NCBI GenBank assembly: GCA_937958995.1
Contig: CALGAP010000014.1
Span: forward strand, 1-52,640
Origin: an uncultured Chitinophagaceae bacterium
GTDB lineage: Bacteria; Bacteroidota; Bacteroidia; Chitinophagales; Chitinophagaceae
Length of the DNA: 52,640 nt
Direction: 5' to 3'
This document shows, one piece after another, positions 1 to 8,556 of the stretch (position 1 is the first letter of the stretch; the number at the start of each line of letters is the position of its first letter). The notes beneath the pieces are model-generated. The model saw only the letters and a program-made list of their open reading frames with translations. It made no database searches and was not told where the DNA came from. Made by a program: the position numbers and the translations under genes.

Positions 1-90
1 AAAAATTAATCCTGACCCTATAAAACTTCAAATAAAAAATCCTCAAACTGTCAGATCATATACTAAGCAGAACAATTGAAGGGAATAAAA

Positions 91-114
91 CAAAGCCCCT
101 TGCTCGGGGCTTTG
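91..114. terminator. hairpin terminator, usable in both directions
   Basis: CAAAGCCCC and GGGGCTTTG form a perfect 9-bp stem with a 6-nt loop. T-rich tracts follow on both strands (TTTATTTTAT on plus, TTTTATTCCC on minus). On the minus strand it lies immediately after the stop of the 29-codon frame at 116-205. Confidence 0.75.
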
Positions 115-115
115 T

Positions 116-205
116 TTATTTTATGCTATTTATAAATGATGCTAATGCGGCCAAGAATAAAGCAATTGCCTCAAGCCACTTGCGTTGTGCTTTAAACTTT
201 TTCAT
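116..205 (-). CDS. possible 29-aa small membrane peptide
   Basis: An ATG-to-TAA reading frame of 29 codons starts with a basic segment (MKKFKAQRK). It continues as one hydrophobic helix (WLEAIALFLAALASFINSI). Its stop lies directly in front of a strong hairpin terminator at 91-114, so it would make a compact stand-alone transcription unit. A cationic N-terminus followed by a single helix is the layout of small membrane proteins and of type I toxins. No family is recognised, no clear -7 box was identified, and chance occurrence of so short a frame cannot be excluded. Confidence 0.4.
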   Translation of the reverse strand: MKKFKAQRKWLEAIALFLAALASFINSIK

Positions 206-552
206 AAACTAAATGAAAAAAGCAACAAATTTTGAATCTGTTGTCATGCAGATTCTGTCTTGTGGCACTGCACGCAACGCAGTCTACTTGGCACCGGTGC
301 CGTCCCGGTCACATTACGGCAGCTTTGTGTGCGTACACAGAGCTGTTGTATGTTATCTCAAATATCTTTACTAGATCAGCTCAAAATTAATTAATAGTTT
401 AATAATTGATCTTCTCACTTGAACACATGATTTCCACAAAGGGTTTTGTGGTTTCATTTTGTAAGTTGTTCTTAGACAAAATAAAACGAGCCAGGGCAGC
501 GAAGCATACGGGTATTAAAAAGAAATCCAGTGAATACGCCGTGAGGCGTTCT
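206..552. other. intergenic stretch without a recognised gene
   Basis: No convincing reading frame or RNA gene is seen. It holds a perfect 12-bp palindrome GGCACCGGTGCC at 290-301 and a near-palindrome at 320-345 (arms CAGCTTTGTGT and ACACAGAGCTG). Either could be a protein-binding site or a small hairpin; neither can be assigned. Confidence 0.4.
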
Positions 553-1041
553 TTAATTGTTTGAAGTATCGGGAACGATACGGTTCATGGAAGAATCTAA
601 CTTTTCAAGAGATAGTTGAATCTTTCGCAACTGTTGTACTTGTTCTCTCATTAGTGCTTTTGTCTCTTTGTCTATTGGCGCTGGTGATAGTACGGATATT
701 ATCACAGTAGCAATCGCTGTTAAAGCTAAAACTACCGTTAATCCAAGCATCCTATTGTTAGTAGTTACAACGGAGTCGTTGGTGACTTTTACACTTTTCG
801 CTAAATCGTGATCTGGATTGGGATAGATAATCCATCTGCCGTCATGAATATGGAGTGCGTATTCGCCGGTCTTAATCAGTGCAAAGATTATATCTCTCCA
901 GAAGTTAAAGTTGTTACTGTGCTCATGCTCAACACGAGCCAATTCTCCGGCTACATCAACGCCTGAATTTTCTTTCAAATAGTAGCTTTTCAGCCAATCA
1001 ATTATCTGGTTTTTATTAGCTGTAGGAGAAAGGTCTTGCAT
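553..1041 (-). CDS. hypothetical single-pass membrane protein
   Basis: The 162-residue product has a soluble N-terminal part (1-90) containing a predicted helical segment and a HDGRWIIYPNPDHD stretch. One transmembrane helix lies near residues 98-118 (LGLTVVLALTAIATVIISVL), followed by a short helical tail, possibly coiled coil (ALMREQVQQLRKIQLSLEKL). No family is recognised. A possible promoter lies just upstream on the minus strand (TTTG, an 18-nt gap, then TAGCTTAA close to the ATG). The gene stands alone, facing the same way as the oxidoreductase gene that ends at 1316. Confidence 0.7.
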   Translation of the reverse strand: MQDLSPTANKNQIIDWLKSYYLKENSGVDVAGELARVEHEHSNNFNFWRDIIFALIKTGEYALHIHDGRWIIYPNPDHDLAKSVKVTNDSVVTTNNRMLGLTVVLALTAIATVIISVLSPAPIDKETKALMREQVQQLRKIQLSLEKLDSSMNRIVPDTSNN

Positions 1042-1251
1042 GCCCTTAAGCTACTGCATTTCTATATTTCAAAGCAGCCGAGCCATTTCCTTTTTATACC
1101 CATATAACTAGGCCCCCGCGCCTGTACTTAACATAATATTAATTATAGGACAAAAGAACATAACCCAATGCGAGCCACAGTCTAAGCATTCCAAACGTCT
1201 GAAAAGATTCAATCCATCCAGGTACACGCCTCATGATGCTCACACGAAAAA

Positions 1252-1273
1252 AGAAACGCCGCCAGGCGTTTCT
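1252..1273 (-). terminator. terminator of the flavin monooxygenase-like gene
   Basis: On the minus strand, AGAAACGCC, loop TGGC and GGCGTTTCT are followed by a run of T (TTTTTTCG). It lies about 40 nt after the stop of the gene ending at 1316, the usual arrangement for an intrinsic terminator. Confidence 0.75.
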
Positions 1274-1315
1274 CGTCCATATACCCGTAATTGAACGGCA
1301 TTACACACCAACCAA

Positions 1316-2557
1316 TCACTCGCTAACTGCCGTACTTCGCTCCATAACAGCTTCCGCAATTTTTTTCGCTGCGTCCGCGATGCCCACCAGGAAACCTGAT
1401 TTCTGCGACGGCATCCAGGGCAAGCCTACAAAGTATAGACCGGGATATTCTGTAGCGCCGTTTTTCTGGATGGGAAAATGATCGGCGTCAAAGACCGGCA
1501 GCTTTACAAAGCTGAAATCGAATTTGTAACCGGTGGCCCAGATAATGGTTCCAATGCCCTCCTTCGCCAGGTCTAATTCTTTAATGATCGGTTGCTGGTA
1601 ACCGTCATTGTATTGCGGTAATGCTTCTTTGGGCGTTCCTGGCGCGATGGCCTCTATGAATCCGTCGATCATCGCCACGGCTTCACGCTCAGATTGATCA
1701 GTCCTTTGCAGCGATTCATACAGATCCGGAGCAAGCGATATTTTGTGACCTTCAGCATTTTTAATGCGACCCAGCAGCCTGATACCGCTGCGCGCCATCA
1801 GGTGCAGGTTCATACTGTGCCCCGGCTTGTCTTGCGATATCTGCGGCACAGCTTCGAATTTTTTCATGCCCGGCGGTAATTGTTCGGGTGTCAGATCGAA
1901 AAATCCTGCATTTTCCAGCCAATAAAGAATGTCCTTGCCACGATATCGACGTGGCAAACGATTTACGGCGCCAACTGATACAAAGACTCTCTTTCCTGCC
2001 CGGTTTATTTCTTCCGCAATCTGTCTTCCTGAATGACCACATCCCACTACCAGCACGGCCCCCGGAATCAATGCCGGATTCCTGTACTGGCTGCTGTGCA
2101 TTTGGACTATGTCTGATGAAATGGATTTCGAAAACTCCGGCATTTTGGGATACTGGCAATAACCGGTAGCTACAATGACATTCCTGGATTTCCAGGTTCC
2201 ATTATTTGTATGAATGAGAAATCCGTCCTGGCCGTGGCGCTCAATGGCATTTACCTTTGTGTTGAAGTGAACCGGCAATTGGTTTTCCTCAACGTATTTA
2301 TCAAAGAATTCTATCACTTTTTCGCGTGGCAGAATTCCGTCTGCATCTTCTAAGTCGTGGTTCATGCCCGGAATTCTGTGAAATGTCCAGTTCGGAGTTA
2401 CCAGGTGCAGCGAATCCCAGCAACGATAGCGCCAGTTGACCGCGACTTTGTCGGACTGCTCCAATACCACATGCTCGTGGCCTTCCTGCGCAAAATGATA
2501 GCTCGTGATAAGCCCTGCCTGGCCGGCGCCTATAATTACTGTTTCAACATTTTTCAT
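1316..2557 (-). CDS. flavin-containing monooxygenase / NAD(P)-binding oxidoreductase
   Basis: Predicted FAD- and NADPH-dependent oxidoreductase of the flavin-containing monooxygenase/CzcO type; the substrate cannot be read from sequence. The first Rossmann motif is VIIGAGQAGL (about residues 7-16). The second, VVGCGHSGRQIAEEI, marks the pyridine-nucleotide domain. Two ATG motifs typical of this class are present (VIVATGYCQYPKMP and IIWATGYKFDF). The frame is open to 2692, but the ATG at 2557 (MKNVETVIIGAG) starts immediately before the FAD-binding strand. The extra 45 upstream residues look unlike a domain, so 2557 is preferred. The gene is monocistronic with its own terminator and is divergent from the LuxR-type gene at 2699. 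Confidence 0.85.
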   Translation of the reverse strand: MKNVETVIIGAGQAGLITSYHFAQEGHEHVVLEQSDKVAVNWRYRCWDSLHLVTPNWTFHRIPGMNHDLEDADGILPREKVIEFFDKYVEENQLPVHFNTKVNAIERHGQDGFLIHTNNGTWKSRNVIVATGYCQYPKMPEFSKSISSDIVQMHSSQYRNPALIPGAVLVVGCGHSGRQIAEEINRAGKRVFVSVGAVNRLPRRYRGKDILYWLENAGFFDLTPEQLPPGMKKFEAVPQISQDKPGHSMNLHLMARSGIRLLGRIKNAEGHKISLAPDLYESLQRTDQSEREAVAMIDGFIEAIAPGTPKEALPQYNDGYQQPIIKELDLAKEGIGTIIWATGYKFDFSFVKLPVFDADHFPIQKNGATEYPGLYFVGLPWMPSQKSGFLVGIADAAKKIAEAVMERSTAVSE

Positions 2558-2698
2558 GGTGATACTTTTTGTGATGTTTTCACCAAATTTATTTCTCCCC
2601 CTGCCGGCGGCATTTGCTATACGGTCTAAAAAATGTTCTATAAGGGCAAAATTTACCATTCCCGACTGCCTATTTTTTTGCATATTTGACACTCATCC

Positions 2699-3193
2699 AT
2701 GGGCTTTGCAAGAATGGGCTTCATAAAGAGACTATACTTCAGGTCGCGTCACCTCCTGCTGTACGGCGTATTGCTGGCACTGCTGGTGCTTTTGCTCAAG
2801 TGGTTGCAATGGAAATTCCTGATTGTTGACAATTCCATTGATATATACATCGGGCTCATCGCCATATTTTTTACCATGCTTGGTATTTGGGTGGCTACCC
2901 AGCTGGTAAAACCCAAAGTGGAAAAACTGATCGTCGAAAAAGAAGTATATATCCCCCAGCCCCAGCCATTTTCGGTTAATGAAGAGGAACTGAAAAAACT
3001 CAACCTCAGCGCCCGTGAATACGAAGTGCTGCAACTGCTGGCCAAAGGCTATAGCAACGCCGAAATTGCCAAAGCACTATTCCTTTCCGTGAGCACCGTC
3101 AAAACTCACGTCTCCAACCTGTTCTTTAAGATGGATGTGAAAAGCCGCACGCAGACCATCGAAAAGGCAAGAAGACTGCGATTAGTGGAGTAA
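2699..3193 (+). CDS. membrane-anchored LuxR-type transcriptional regulator
   Basis: A 164-residue one-component regulator. Two transmembrane helices lie near residues 18-34 and 48-68, followed by a charged linker (KPKVEKLIVEKEVYIPQPQP). The C-terminus is a complete LuxR/GerE helix-turn-helix (about 100-160, with LSAREYEVLQLLAKGYSNAE and STVKTHVSNLFFKM). The DNA-binding domain is thus tethered to the inner face of the membrane with no receiver domain. Two ATGs compete for the start (2699 and 2714). The gene precedes a DUF4199 membrane protein on the same strand with a gap of about 110 nt. This pairing is known in Bacteroidota and suggests DUF4199 is partner or target. Confidence 0.85.
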   Translation: MGFARMGFIKRLYFRSRHLLLYGVLLALLVLLLKWLQWKFLIVDNSIDIYIGLIAIFFTMLGIWVATQLVKPKVEKLIVEKEVYIPQPQPFSVNEEELKKLNLSAREYEVLQLLAKGYSNAEIAKALFLSVSTVKTHVSNLFFKMDVKSRTQTIEKARRLRLVE

Positions 3194-3304
3194 TCCCTTC
3201 GTTCTTTAGTATTATTCTTCCCTCCCGGCCGCAAATTGGTACTTTAGTATGAGCCCGTCCACCGGCGGCACCACTAGTTTTGCCAACAGTTAATCAAATT
3301 AGTT

Positions 3305-3838
3305 ATGACAAAAACTGTTATGATCTTCGGCATCATCCCTGGAGTAATCCTCAGCGCCAACGCTATCTATATGATGAGCATGCTGTGCAGAAATCCAAAT
3401 TTCAAGACTAACGACGCGATTGGCTATGCCGCCATGGTGGTGGTGTTTTCGCTGATCTATTTCGGGGTCAGAAATTATCGCAACAAATACCTCGGCGGGT
3501 TTATTTCTTTTGGAAAAGCCTTCAAGGCCGGCGCGCTCATTGCTTTCGTGGCCTCCACCGTATACGTGGTGTTTGGACTGGGTTATTACTACCTGTTTCA
3601 GCCCGATTTCCTGGACCATTATACTGCGTACATTCTCCGGCAAACTCCTCCCGAAAAACTGGCAGCGAAGACGGCCGAGCTGGAAAATTTCAAGGAGATG
3701 TACAAAAATCCCCTTTTCGCCATCCTTATTTCTTATTCCGAAGTGCTGCCTATTGGCTTAGTGGTGGCGGTAATAAGCGCATTACTGCTGAGGAAAAACA
3801 GGAAGCCCGATGCGGTAGCTGCCGGTAACCAGGTATAG
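3305..3838 (+). CDS. DUF4199 family membrane protein
   Basis: A 177-residue integral membrane protein with four hydrophobic segments: about 5-27, 38-54, 75-98 and 142-160. A polar loop between the last two (residues 99-140, FLDHYTAYILRQTPPEKLAA...) is the layout of DUF4199, a Bacteroidota family of unknown function. It follows a membrane LuxR-type regulator and ends before a strong bidirectional hairpin. ATG 3305 is used; the hydrophobic first helix begins four residues later. Confidence 0.8.
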   Translation: MTKTVMIFGIIPGVILSANAIYMMSMLCRNPNFKTNDAIGYAAMVVVFSLIYFGVRNYRNKYLGGFISFGKAFKAGALIAFVASTVYVVFGLGYYYLFQPDFLDHYTAYILRQTPPEKLAAKTAELENFKEMYKNPLFAILISYSEVLPIGLVVAVISALLLRKNRKPDAVAAGNQV

Positions 3839-3855
3839 CTATGAAAAAAGAAAAA

Positions 3856-3878
3856 GTGCCGCGATGGGTTCGCGGCAC
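3856..3878. terminator. bidirectional terminator between convergent genes
   Basis: GTGCCGCG and CGCGGCAC pair around a 7-nt loop, extended by AAA/TTT on the outside. The hairpin lies between the stops of the DUF4199 gene (plus, 3838) and the TPR gene (minus, 3905), so it can end transcription from both sides. Confidence 0.8.
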
Positions 3879-3904
3879 TTTCCTATACGTTTATGGAGCG
3901 TTAA

Positions 3905-5281
3905 TTAGTGTTTCTTGTCCACGTTGTTAAACTTGTCAGTGTACCTGGTAACATCGGCCTGCAGCTCTTTCAGCTCGGCTTCGTATTGTTTTACTTCAGC
4001 CGTATTCTTTTTCACCTCAGCAGCATTTCTCTTTTGTTCGAGTTGTGCCACTTTTTCTTCAGTGGCAATAATCAGCAGGTCGAGCGCGCCTTTCAGGGTT
4101 TCTTTTTCTTCCATTTTCAATTTGCCCTGGCTGTCGAGCAACTCATCCACTTTTTTGAAGTAAGGAATGGCTTCGTTGAATTTCTCTATCACGCCCTTGC
4201 GCAGTTCTTCTTTCTTAGCAGACTGCTCAGCAGTGAGGCGGCCACCCTGCGGGGGACGAATGGCTTTGTTTTCGTTGCTGAGGTCAACGCCTTCGTTGTA
4301 GGCTATCTGGCCCAGCACCATATGTACGTTCGGATAATCGGGCTTAATGGACAAAGCCTTATTCAGGTAAGTTCTTGCTTTTTCAATCAGCTCTTTCGAG
4401 TTGGCCGGGCGCTTGGTGATGTCTTCGTCGTAGGCTGCCTGGTACAGTTCTACGCCGTAGTTGAAGTAATAAATGTGATTGTCGGGATTTTCTTTGATCA
4501 CTTGTTCGTATTTCTCAAACAACTGCTCCTTGGTGCCTTGTTCGCGGAGCATTTCCAGTTCAAAGCCAGACCAGAAGCTGTCTTCGGGATAGACTTCGCG
4601 GCCAAGTTGTGAGAATTTGGAGGCTGTAGCGATATCATCTTTGCGCCTGTAGTAGTCGGCCAGCCATTTGTAAATTTCTACAAAGCCTTCACCTTGTGCT
4701 TTTGCCTCGGCAATTTTTGCATAATGCTTGGCAGCTTCATCCGGCTTGTTGGCTTTTTCTGCAGAAATACCTGCATATAAAGTGGTGGTTGTATCGAGTG
4801 TAATATCTACCACTTTCTTTTCAGAAATGAGATCAAACACGCTCAATGCACTCTCAAAATTCTTCAACGCATCGTTGAAGTTGCCTGCGTTGTAATACGA
4901 TGCGGCGTCTTTGTTGTAGCCGGTATAGATATCGATCAGCGGCCCCCAGTTTTCGAGCGTGATCAACACGTTGCGGCTTTTTTCATCTTTAGTCTGCTCT
5001 ATTTCCAGGTATTTCTTAATTGCTTCAAATGCCTGGTCGCGGGCATCCGGAACAGACGCTTTCAGATCGGGCTGAGAGGCGATGCCCAGCATGATTTTGC
5101 TTTTTACGAGATAAGCCTCGGAGTTGTTTTTGTTTTTCTCTACTGCCAAAAACTTTTCAAGCTCTGTATTGGCTTCAACGAACTTGTTCTTGGCCAGCAG
5201 GTCTTTGGGTTTGTCGAGTCTCTGGGCCTGCACCATGAATGCTGATACAGCAAGCAAAGCTGTCAGAAATATATTCTTCAT
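3905..5281 (-). CDS. secreted/periplasmic TPR-repeat protein
   Basis: A 458-residue protein with a Sec signal peptide (MKNIFLTALLAVSAFMVQAQ). Helical tetratricopeptide-type repeats fill most of residues 25-330; the clearest are around ASYYNAGNFNDALKNFESAL and ARTYLNKALSIKPDYPNVHM. The C-terminus (about 395-455) is a charged coiled coil rich in E, K and Q. TPR arrays mediate protein contacts; no enzymatic motif is present. It lies 80 nt downstream of gyrA on the same strand and may be co-transcribed. The specific function is unknown. Confidence 0.8.
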   Translation of the reverse strand: MKNIFLTALLAVSAFMVQAQRLDKPKDLLAKNKFVEANTELEKFLAVEKNKNNSEAYLVKSKIMLGIASQPDLKASVPDARDQAFEAIKKYLEIEQTKDEKSRNVLITLENWGPLIDIYTGYNKDAASYYNAGNFNDALKNFESALSVFDLISEKKVVDITLDTTTTLYAGISAEKANKPDEAAKHYAKIAEAKAQGEGFVEIYKWLADYYRRKDDIATASKFSQLGREVYPEDSFWSGFELEMLREQGTKEQLFEKYEQVIKENPDNHIYYFNYGVELYQAAYDEDITKRPANSKELIEKARTYLNKALSIKPDYPNVHMVLGQIAYNEGVDLSNENKAIRPPQGGRLTAEQSAKKEELRKGVIEKFNEAIPYFKKVDELLDSQGKLKMEEKETLKGALDLLIIATEEKVAQLEQKRNAAEVKKNTAEVKQYEAELKELQADVTRYTDKFNNVDKKH

Positions 5282-5361
5282 CGGTTAATAATTGTTTTTT
5301 AATGAGCAAATGAAACTTTTGCGTTTCACTGTCGCGTGTTTATTAAAAAATAATTGTTGGA

Positions 5362-8028
5362 TTATTCATTTACAGGTTCACTATCCGGACCATTCTCTTC
5401 CAAACCGGCATTATCTCCTGCATCGTCGGCAGGCAAATTGCCAGATGAAATTTCCTGGTCGTTGGTTGCCTGCTCGGCACCTGTATTTTCCTCGCCGGCA
5501 TTCTGCGCGGCTGATGCCTGGGCAGCAGCGGCATTGTTATTATTGCCGTTTTCATCGTCCAGCTTGGTAATGGCTGCAATTTCATCGCCGTCATCGAGCC
5601 TGATCAGTTTTACGCCCTGGGTAGCCCGACCCTGTTCGCTGATTCCGCTCACCGGCATACGAATGGTGACGCCGCTCTTACAGGTGATCATCAGGTCTTC
5701 TTTTACGGTCACGTCCAGGAGTCCCACCAGTTTGCCGGTTTTTTCCGTTACGTTGATGGTCTTCACCCCCTTGCCGCCGCGATTCGTGATGCGATATTCC
5801 TCAATCGGCGTACGTTTTCCAAATCCTTTTTCACTAACTACCAGTACGGTCCGATCCCTATCTTCCCTGTTGACACATATCATGCCAATCACTTCATCAT
5901 TGGCGTCGTCTACCTCAATTCCTGCCACACCGATGGCGCCGCGGCCGGTTGGACGCACTTTATCTTCATTGAATCGGATGGCGCGACCGCTTTTTACCGC
6001 CATCATCACTTCACAACTGCCGTCGGTGAGTCTTGCTTCCAGCAGTTCATCGCCTTCCACAATGGTGATGGCATTCACGCCGGTTTGACGCGGACGGCTG
6101 AAGTCTTCCAGCGCCGTTTTCTTAATAATTCCTTTCTTGGTACAAAGTACAATATTGTGCTTTTCTACAAACTCTTTATCGCGAAGATCTTTTACATCGA
6201 TGATGGCCCTGATCTTATCATCGGGCTGCAGTTGAATCAGGTTTTGGATGGCCCTGCCCCTGCTGGTTTTTTCACCTTCGGGAATTTCATATACGTTCAG
6301 CCAGTAGCAACGTCCCTTATCTGTAAAGAACAACATGGTGTGGTGTGTAGAGGCCACAAACAGGTGTTCGATATAATCTTCTTCCCTGGTTCTGCCGCCG
6401 ATAACACCACGGCCGCCGCGGCGTTGTGCCCTGTATTCAGAGGCCGACGTGCGCTTGATATAACCGTGGTGCGAAATGGTGATCACCACGTCTTCTTCCT
6501 TGATCAGGTCTTTAATACGCACTTCATTTTCGAGATAAGTGATCTCGGTTCTGCGCGCGTCGCCGAATCTATCTTTTATTTCAAGCAGTTCTTTCTTGAT
6601 CAGTTCAAAGCGCATGCCCTCATTGCCGAGCAACTCTTTGAGGTAGGCGATCTGCTTCATCAGCTCATCGTATTCTGCGCGAATCTTTTCGCGCTCCATA
6701 CCGGTGAGGCGTTGCAGGCGCAGTTCGAGAATGGCTTTTGCCTGTATTTCATCCAGGCCCCAGCCGGCGTTGACCAGGTTTTCTTTGGCAATTTCAGGAG
6801 TTGCGGAAGAGCGGATCAATGCAATCACTTCGTCGAGGTGATCCAGCGCTATGAGATAGCCCTGTAAGATATGCGCTTTTTTCTCGGCCTCGCGCAACTC
6901 GTATTGAGCGCGGCGCACCACCACTTCGTGGCGAAACTCCACGAACTCGCTGATCATTTCTTTCAGGTTCAGCGTACGCGGACGGCCTTTTACCAGCGCC
7001 ACGTTGTTGATACCATAAGAAGTCTGCAGCTCTGTGTATTTGTACAGTTGGTTGATGACAACAGTTGCAATGGCGTCGCGCTTCAGGTCTATCACTATGC
7101 GCGTGCCTTCTTTATTGTTCGATTCGTTATTGACGTGTGCAATGCCTTCCAGTTGTTTTTCATTCACCAGTTGCCCGATGCGGTCGCAGAATGCGTCGCG
7201 GCTCACCTGGTAAGGCAGTTCGGTAATGATGAGCTGTTCGCGGCCGCTGGGTTTGGTGTCAACGGTCACTTTGCCCCTTACCACCACGCGGCCCCTGCCA
7301 AAGTGCATGGCGGCCTTCACCCCTTCCATACCGTAGATGATGCCCCCGGTGGGAAAATCGGGCGCTTTAACGTACTGCATCAGCTCTTCGATGGTGATCT
7401 CGCGGTTGTCGATAAAGGCAACGCATCCGTCAATCACTTCTGAGAGGTTATGGGGCATGATATTGGTGGCCATGCCCACGGCAATACCGCTCGATCCGTT
7501 TACCAGCAGGTTGGGAATGCGGCTGGGAAGTACCAGCGGCTCTTCCAGCGAATCGTCGAAGTTGAGGCCCATGTCCACTGTCTCCTTGTCCAGGTCTTCC
7601 AGCATGGCCTCGGCCAGGCGGGTCAGCCTGGCTTCGGTGTACCGCATAGCCGCGGGACCGTCGCCGTCCTGGCTGCCGAAATTACCCTGTCCATCTATCA
7701 GGGTATATCGCATGCTCCAGTCTTGCGCCATACGCACCATAGAGTCGTAAACGGCGCTATCGCCATGCGGGTGGTATTTACCCAGCACCTCCCCTACGAT
7801 ACGGGCAGATTTCTTATAGGGCTTGTTGGAATTGATTCCTAATTCGTTCATGGCGTAGAGGATACGGCGATGAACCGGCTTTAATCCGTCGCGCACATCG
7901 GGCAAAGCACGGCCTACGATTACCGACATGGAATAGTCGATATAGGCGGTTTTCATTTGCTCTTCGATGTTGACTGGAATAATGCGGCTCTGGTCGTTCG
8001 TCTCCTGCGGTGTGAAGTTTTCTTCCAT
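5362..8028 (-). CDS. gyrA: DNA gyrase subunit A
   Basis: Breakage-reunion subunit of the type IIA topoisomerase that introduces negative supercoils, working with GyrB. The 888-residue product has the expected winged-helix core with catalytic Tyr130 in AAMRYTEARL. The quinolone-resistance region reads HPHGDSAVYD (Ser91, Asp95, the susceptible-type residues at E. coli positions 83 and 87). A GyrA box QRRGGRG at 535-541 precedes the beta-pinwheel repeats and distinguishes it from ParC. The last 70 or so residues are an acidic, Asn/Ala-rich low-complexity tail, common in gyrases. The start ATG at 8028 fits the family N-terminus. A possible -7 box TAACTTCG lies at 8098-8091. Confidence 0.98.
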   Translation of the reverse strand: MEENFTPQETNDQSRIIPVNIEEQMKTAYIDYSMSVIVGRALPDVRDGLKPVHRRILYAMNELGINSNKPYKKSARIVGEVLGKYHPHGDSAVYDSMVRMAQDWSMRYTLIDGQGNFGSQDGDGPAAMRYTEARLTRLAEAMLEDLDKETVDMGLNFDDSLEEPLVLPSRIPNLLVNGSSGIAVGMATNIMPHNLSEVIDGCVAFIDNREITIEELMQYVKAPDFPTGGIIYGMEGVKAAMHFGRGRVVVRGKVTVDTKPSGREQLIITELPYQVSRDAFCDRIGQLVNEKQLEGIAHVNNESNNKEGTRIVIDLKRDAIATVVINQLYKYTELQTSYGINNVALVKGRPRTLNLKEMISEFVEFRHEVVVRRAQYELREAEKKAHILQGYLIALDHLDEVIALIRSSATPEIAKENLVNAGWGLDEIQAKAILELRLQRLTGMEREKIRAEYDELMKQIAYLKELLGNEGMRFELIKKELLEIKDRFGDARRTEITYLENEVRIKDLIKEEDVVITISHHGYIKRTSASEYRAQRRGGRGVIGGRTREEDYIEHLFVASTHHTMLFFTDKGRCYWLNVYEIPEGEKTSRGRAIQNLIQLQPDDKIRAIIDVKDLRDKEFVEKHNIVLCTKKGIIKKTALEDFSRPRQTGVNAITIVEGDELLEARLTDGSCEVMMAVKSGRAIRFNEDKVRPTGRGAIGVAGIEVDDANDEVIGMICVNREDRDRTVLVVSEKGFGKRTPIEEYRITNRGGKGVKTINVTEKTGKLVGLLDVTVKEDLMITCKSGVTIRMPVSGISEQGRATQGVKLIRLDDGDEIAAITKLDDENGNNNNAAAAQASAAQNAGEENTGAEQATNDQEISSGNLPADDAGDNAGLEENGPDSEPVNE

Positions 8029-8090
8029 TGATTTTTCCTCTCTGAATTTTAGACCGTTATGCCCTGCTTCTCAACAGGATTCGCGGCTCG

Positions 8091-8098
8091 CGAAGTTA
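8091..8098 (-). promoter_or_regulatory. possible gyrA -7 element
   Basis: TAACTTCG on the minus strand matches the Bacteroidota -7 consensus TAnnTTTG with one mismatch. A T-rich TTTTTTG tract lies some 25-30 nt further upstream. It is about 63 nt from the gyrA ATG. Confidence 0.35.
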
Positions 8099-8146
8099 CT
8101 TTTTTTACCCCGGAAAGCGGGCAAAAAACGCCAGTTTTTTTGGTGT

Positions 8147-8335
8147 CGGGTTTCAGTTTGGGGGGTGGGGTTTCGGGTGTCGGGAGTGTCAGGCGTCCAG
8201 TGTCGGGTGTGGGGTGTTGAAAATTGGCTGTTGACTATTTAGCCTGACTGTTGATGGTTGAAATTTCATAAGGAAAGTTAAAACTCCAAATAACCCGAAA
8301 CCCCAATCCTCAAACCCGAAACCTTCTTTTGGAAC
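8147..8335. repeat. GGGTTTCGGG / CCCGAAACCC intergenic repeat pair
   Basis: On the gyrA side, 8147-8215 is G-rich with several GGGTTTC/GTGTCGGG units. On the other side, 8292-8332 reads AACCCGAAACCCC and AAACCCGAAACC. The two arms are inverted relative to each other across the divergent intergenic region. The same element recurs near 19440-19620, 24453-24464 and 27340-27440. Confidence 0.7.
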
Positions 8336-8351
8336 AATCCCTCTTAACCAT

Positions 8352-8359
8352 TATCTTAG
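8352..8359 (+). promoter_or_regulatory. possible -7 promoter element downstream of the repeat
   Basis: TATCTTAG, one mismatch from TAnnTTTG and identical to the proposed folP -7 box. It follows a CCCGAAACC unit by about 20 nt. The next ATG is about 200 nt away, so this would give a long leader or an independent short RNA ending at the hairpin 8467-8492. Confidence 0.35.
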
Positions 8360-8466
8360 CAGTTGCCTTAACCACTGCACGTTTCCAATATCGTCCTAAA
8401 TCGCCCCTGGAAGACCCGACCGTCCCCCTGAATTGATCGCCCAAAACGCAACGACTTTAAAAACTG

Positions 8467-8492
8467 AAGCTATATGCCTGTGTATATAGCTT
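8467..8492 (+). terminator. terminator-like hairpin upstream of the GYF-domain gene
   Basis: AAGCTATAT and ATATAGCTT form a 9-bp stem with an 8-nt loop, followed by GTTTTTG. It points toward the gene at 8557 but precedes it, so it could end a short RNA or act as a leader attenuator. The stem is AT-rich and only moderately stable. Confidence 0.4.
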
Positions 8493-8556
8493 GTTTTTGT
8501 CGGCATATATAAACAAAACAAGGTTACAGCTGACCACACAAAATAAGTTTTGAGCA

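Noticed and set aside
3908..4612. Long plus-strand frame opposite the TPR gene
   Set aside because: It is an antisense shadow: the minus-strand frame has a signal peptide and TPR repeats, while this one is Phe/Leu-rich without any domain.
6085..7443. Two long plus-strand frames inside gyrA
   Set aside because: gyrA is unambiguous over its full length; the antisense frames have no recognisable domain.
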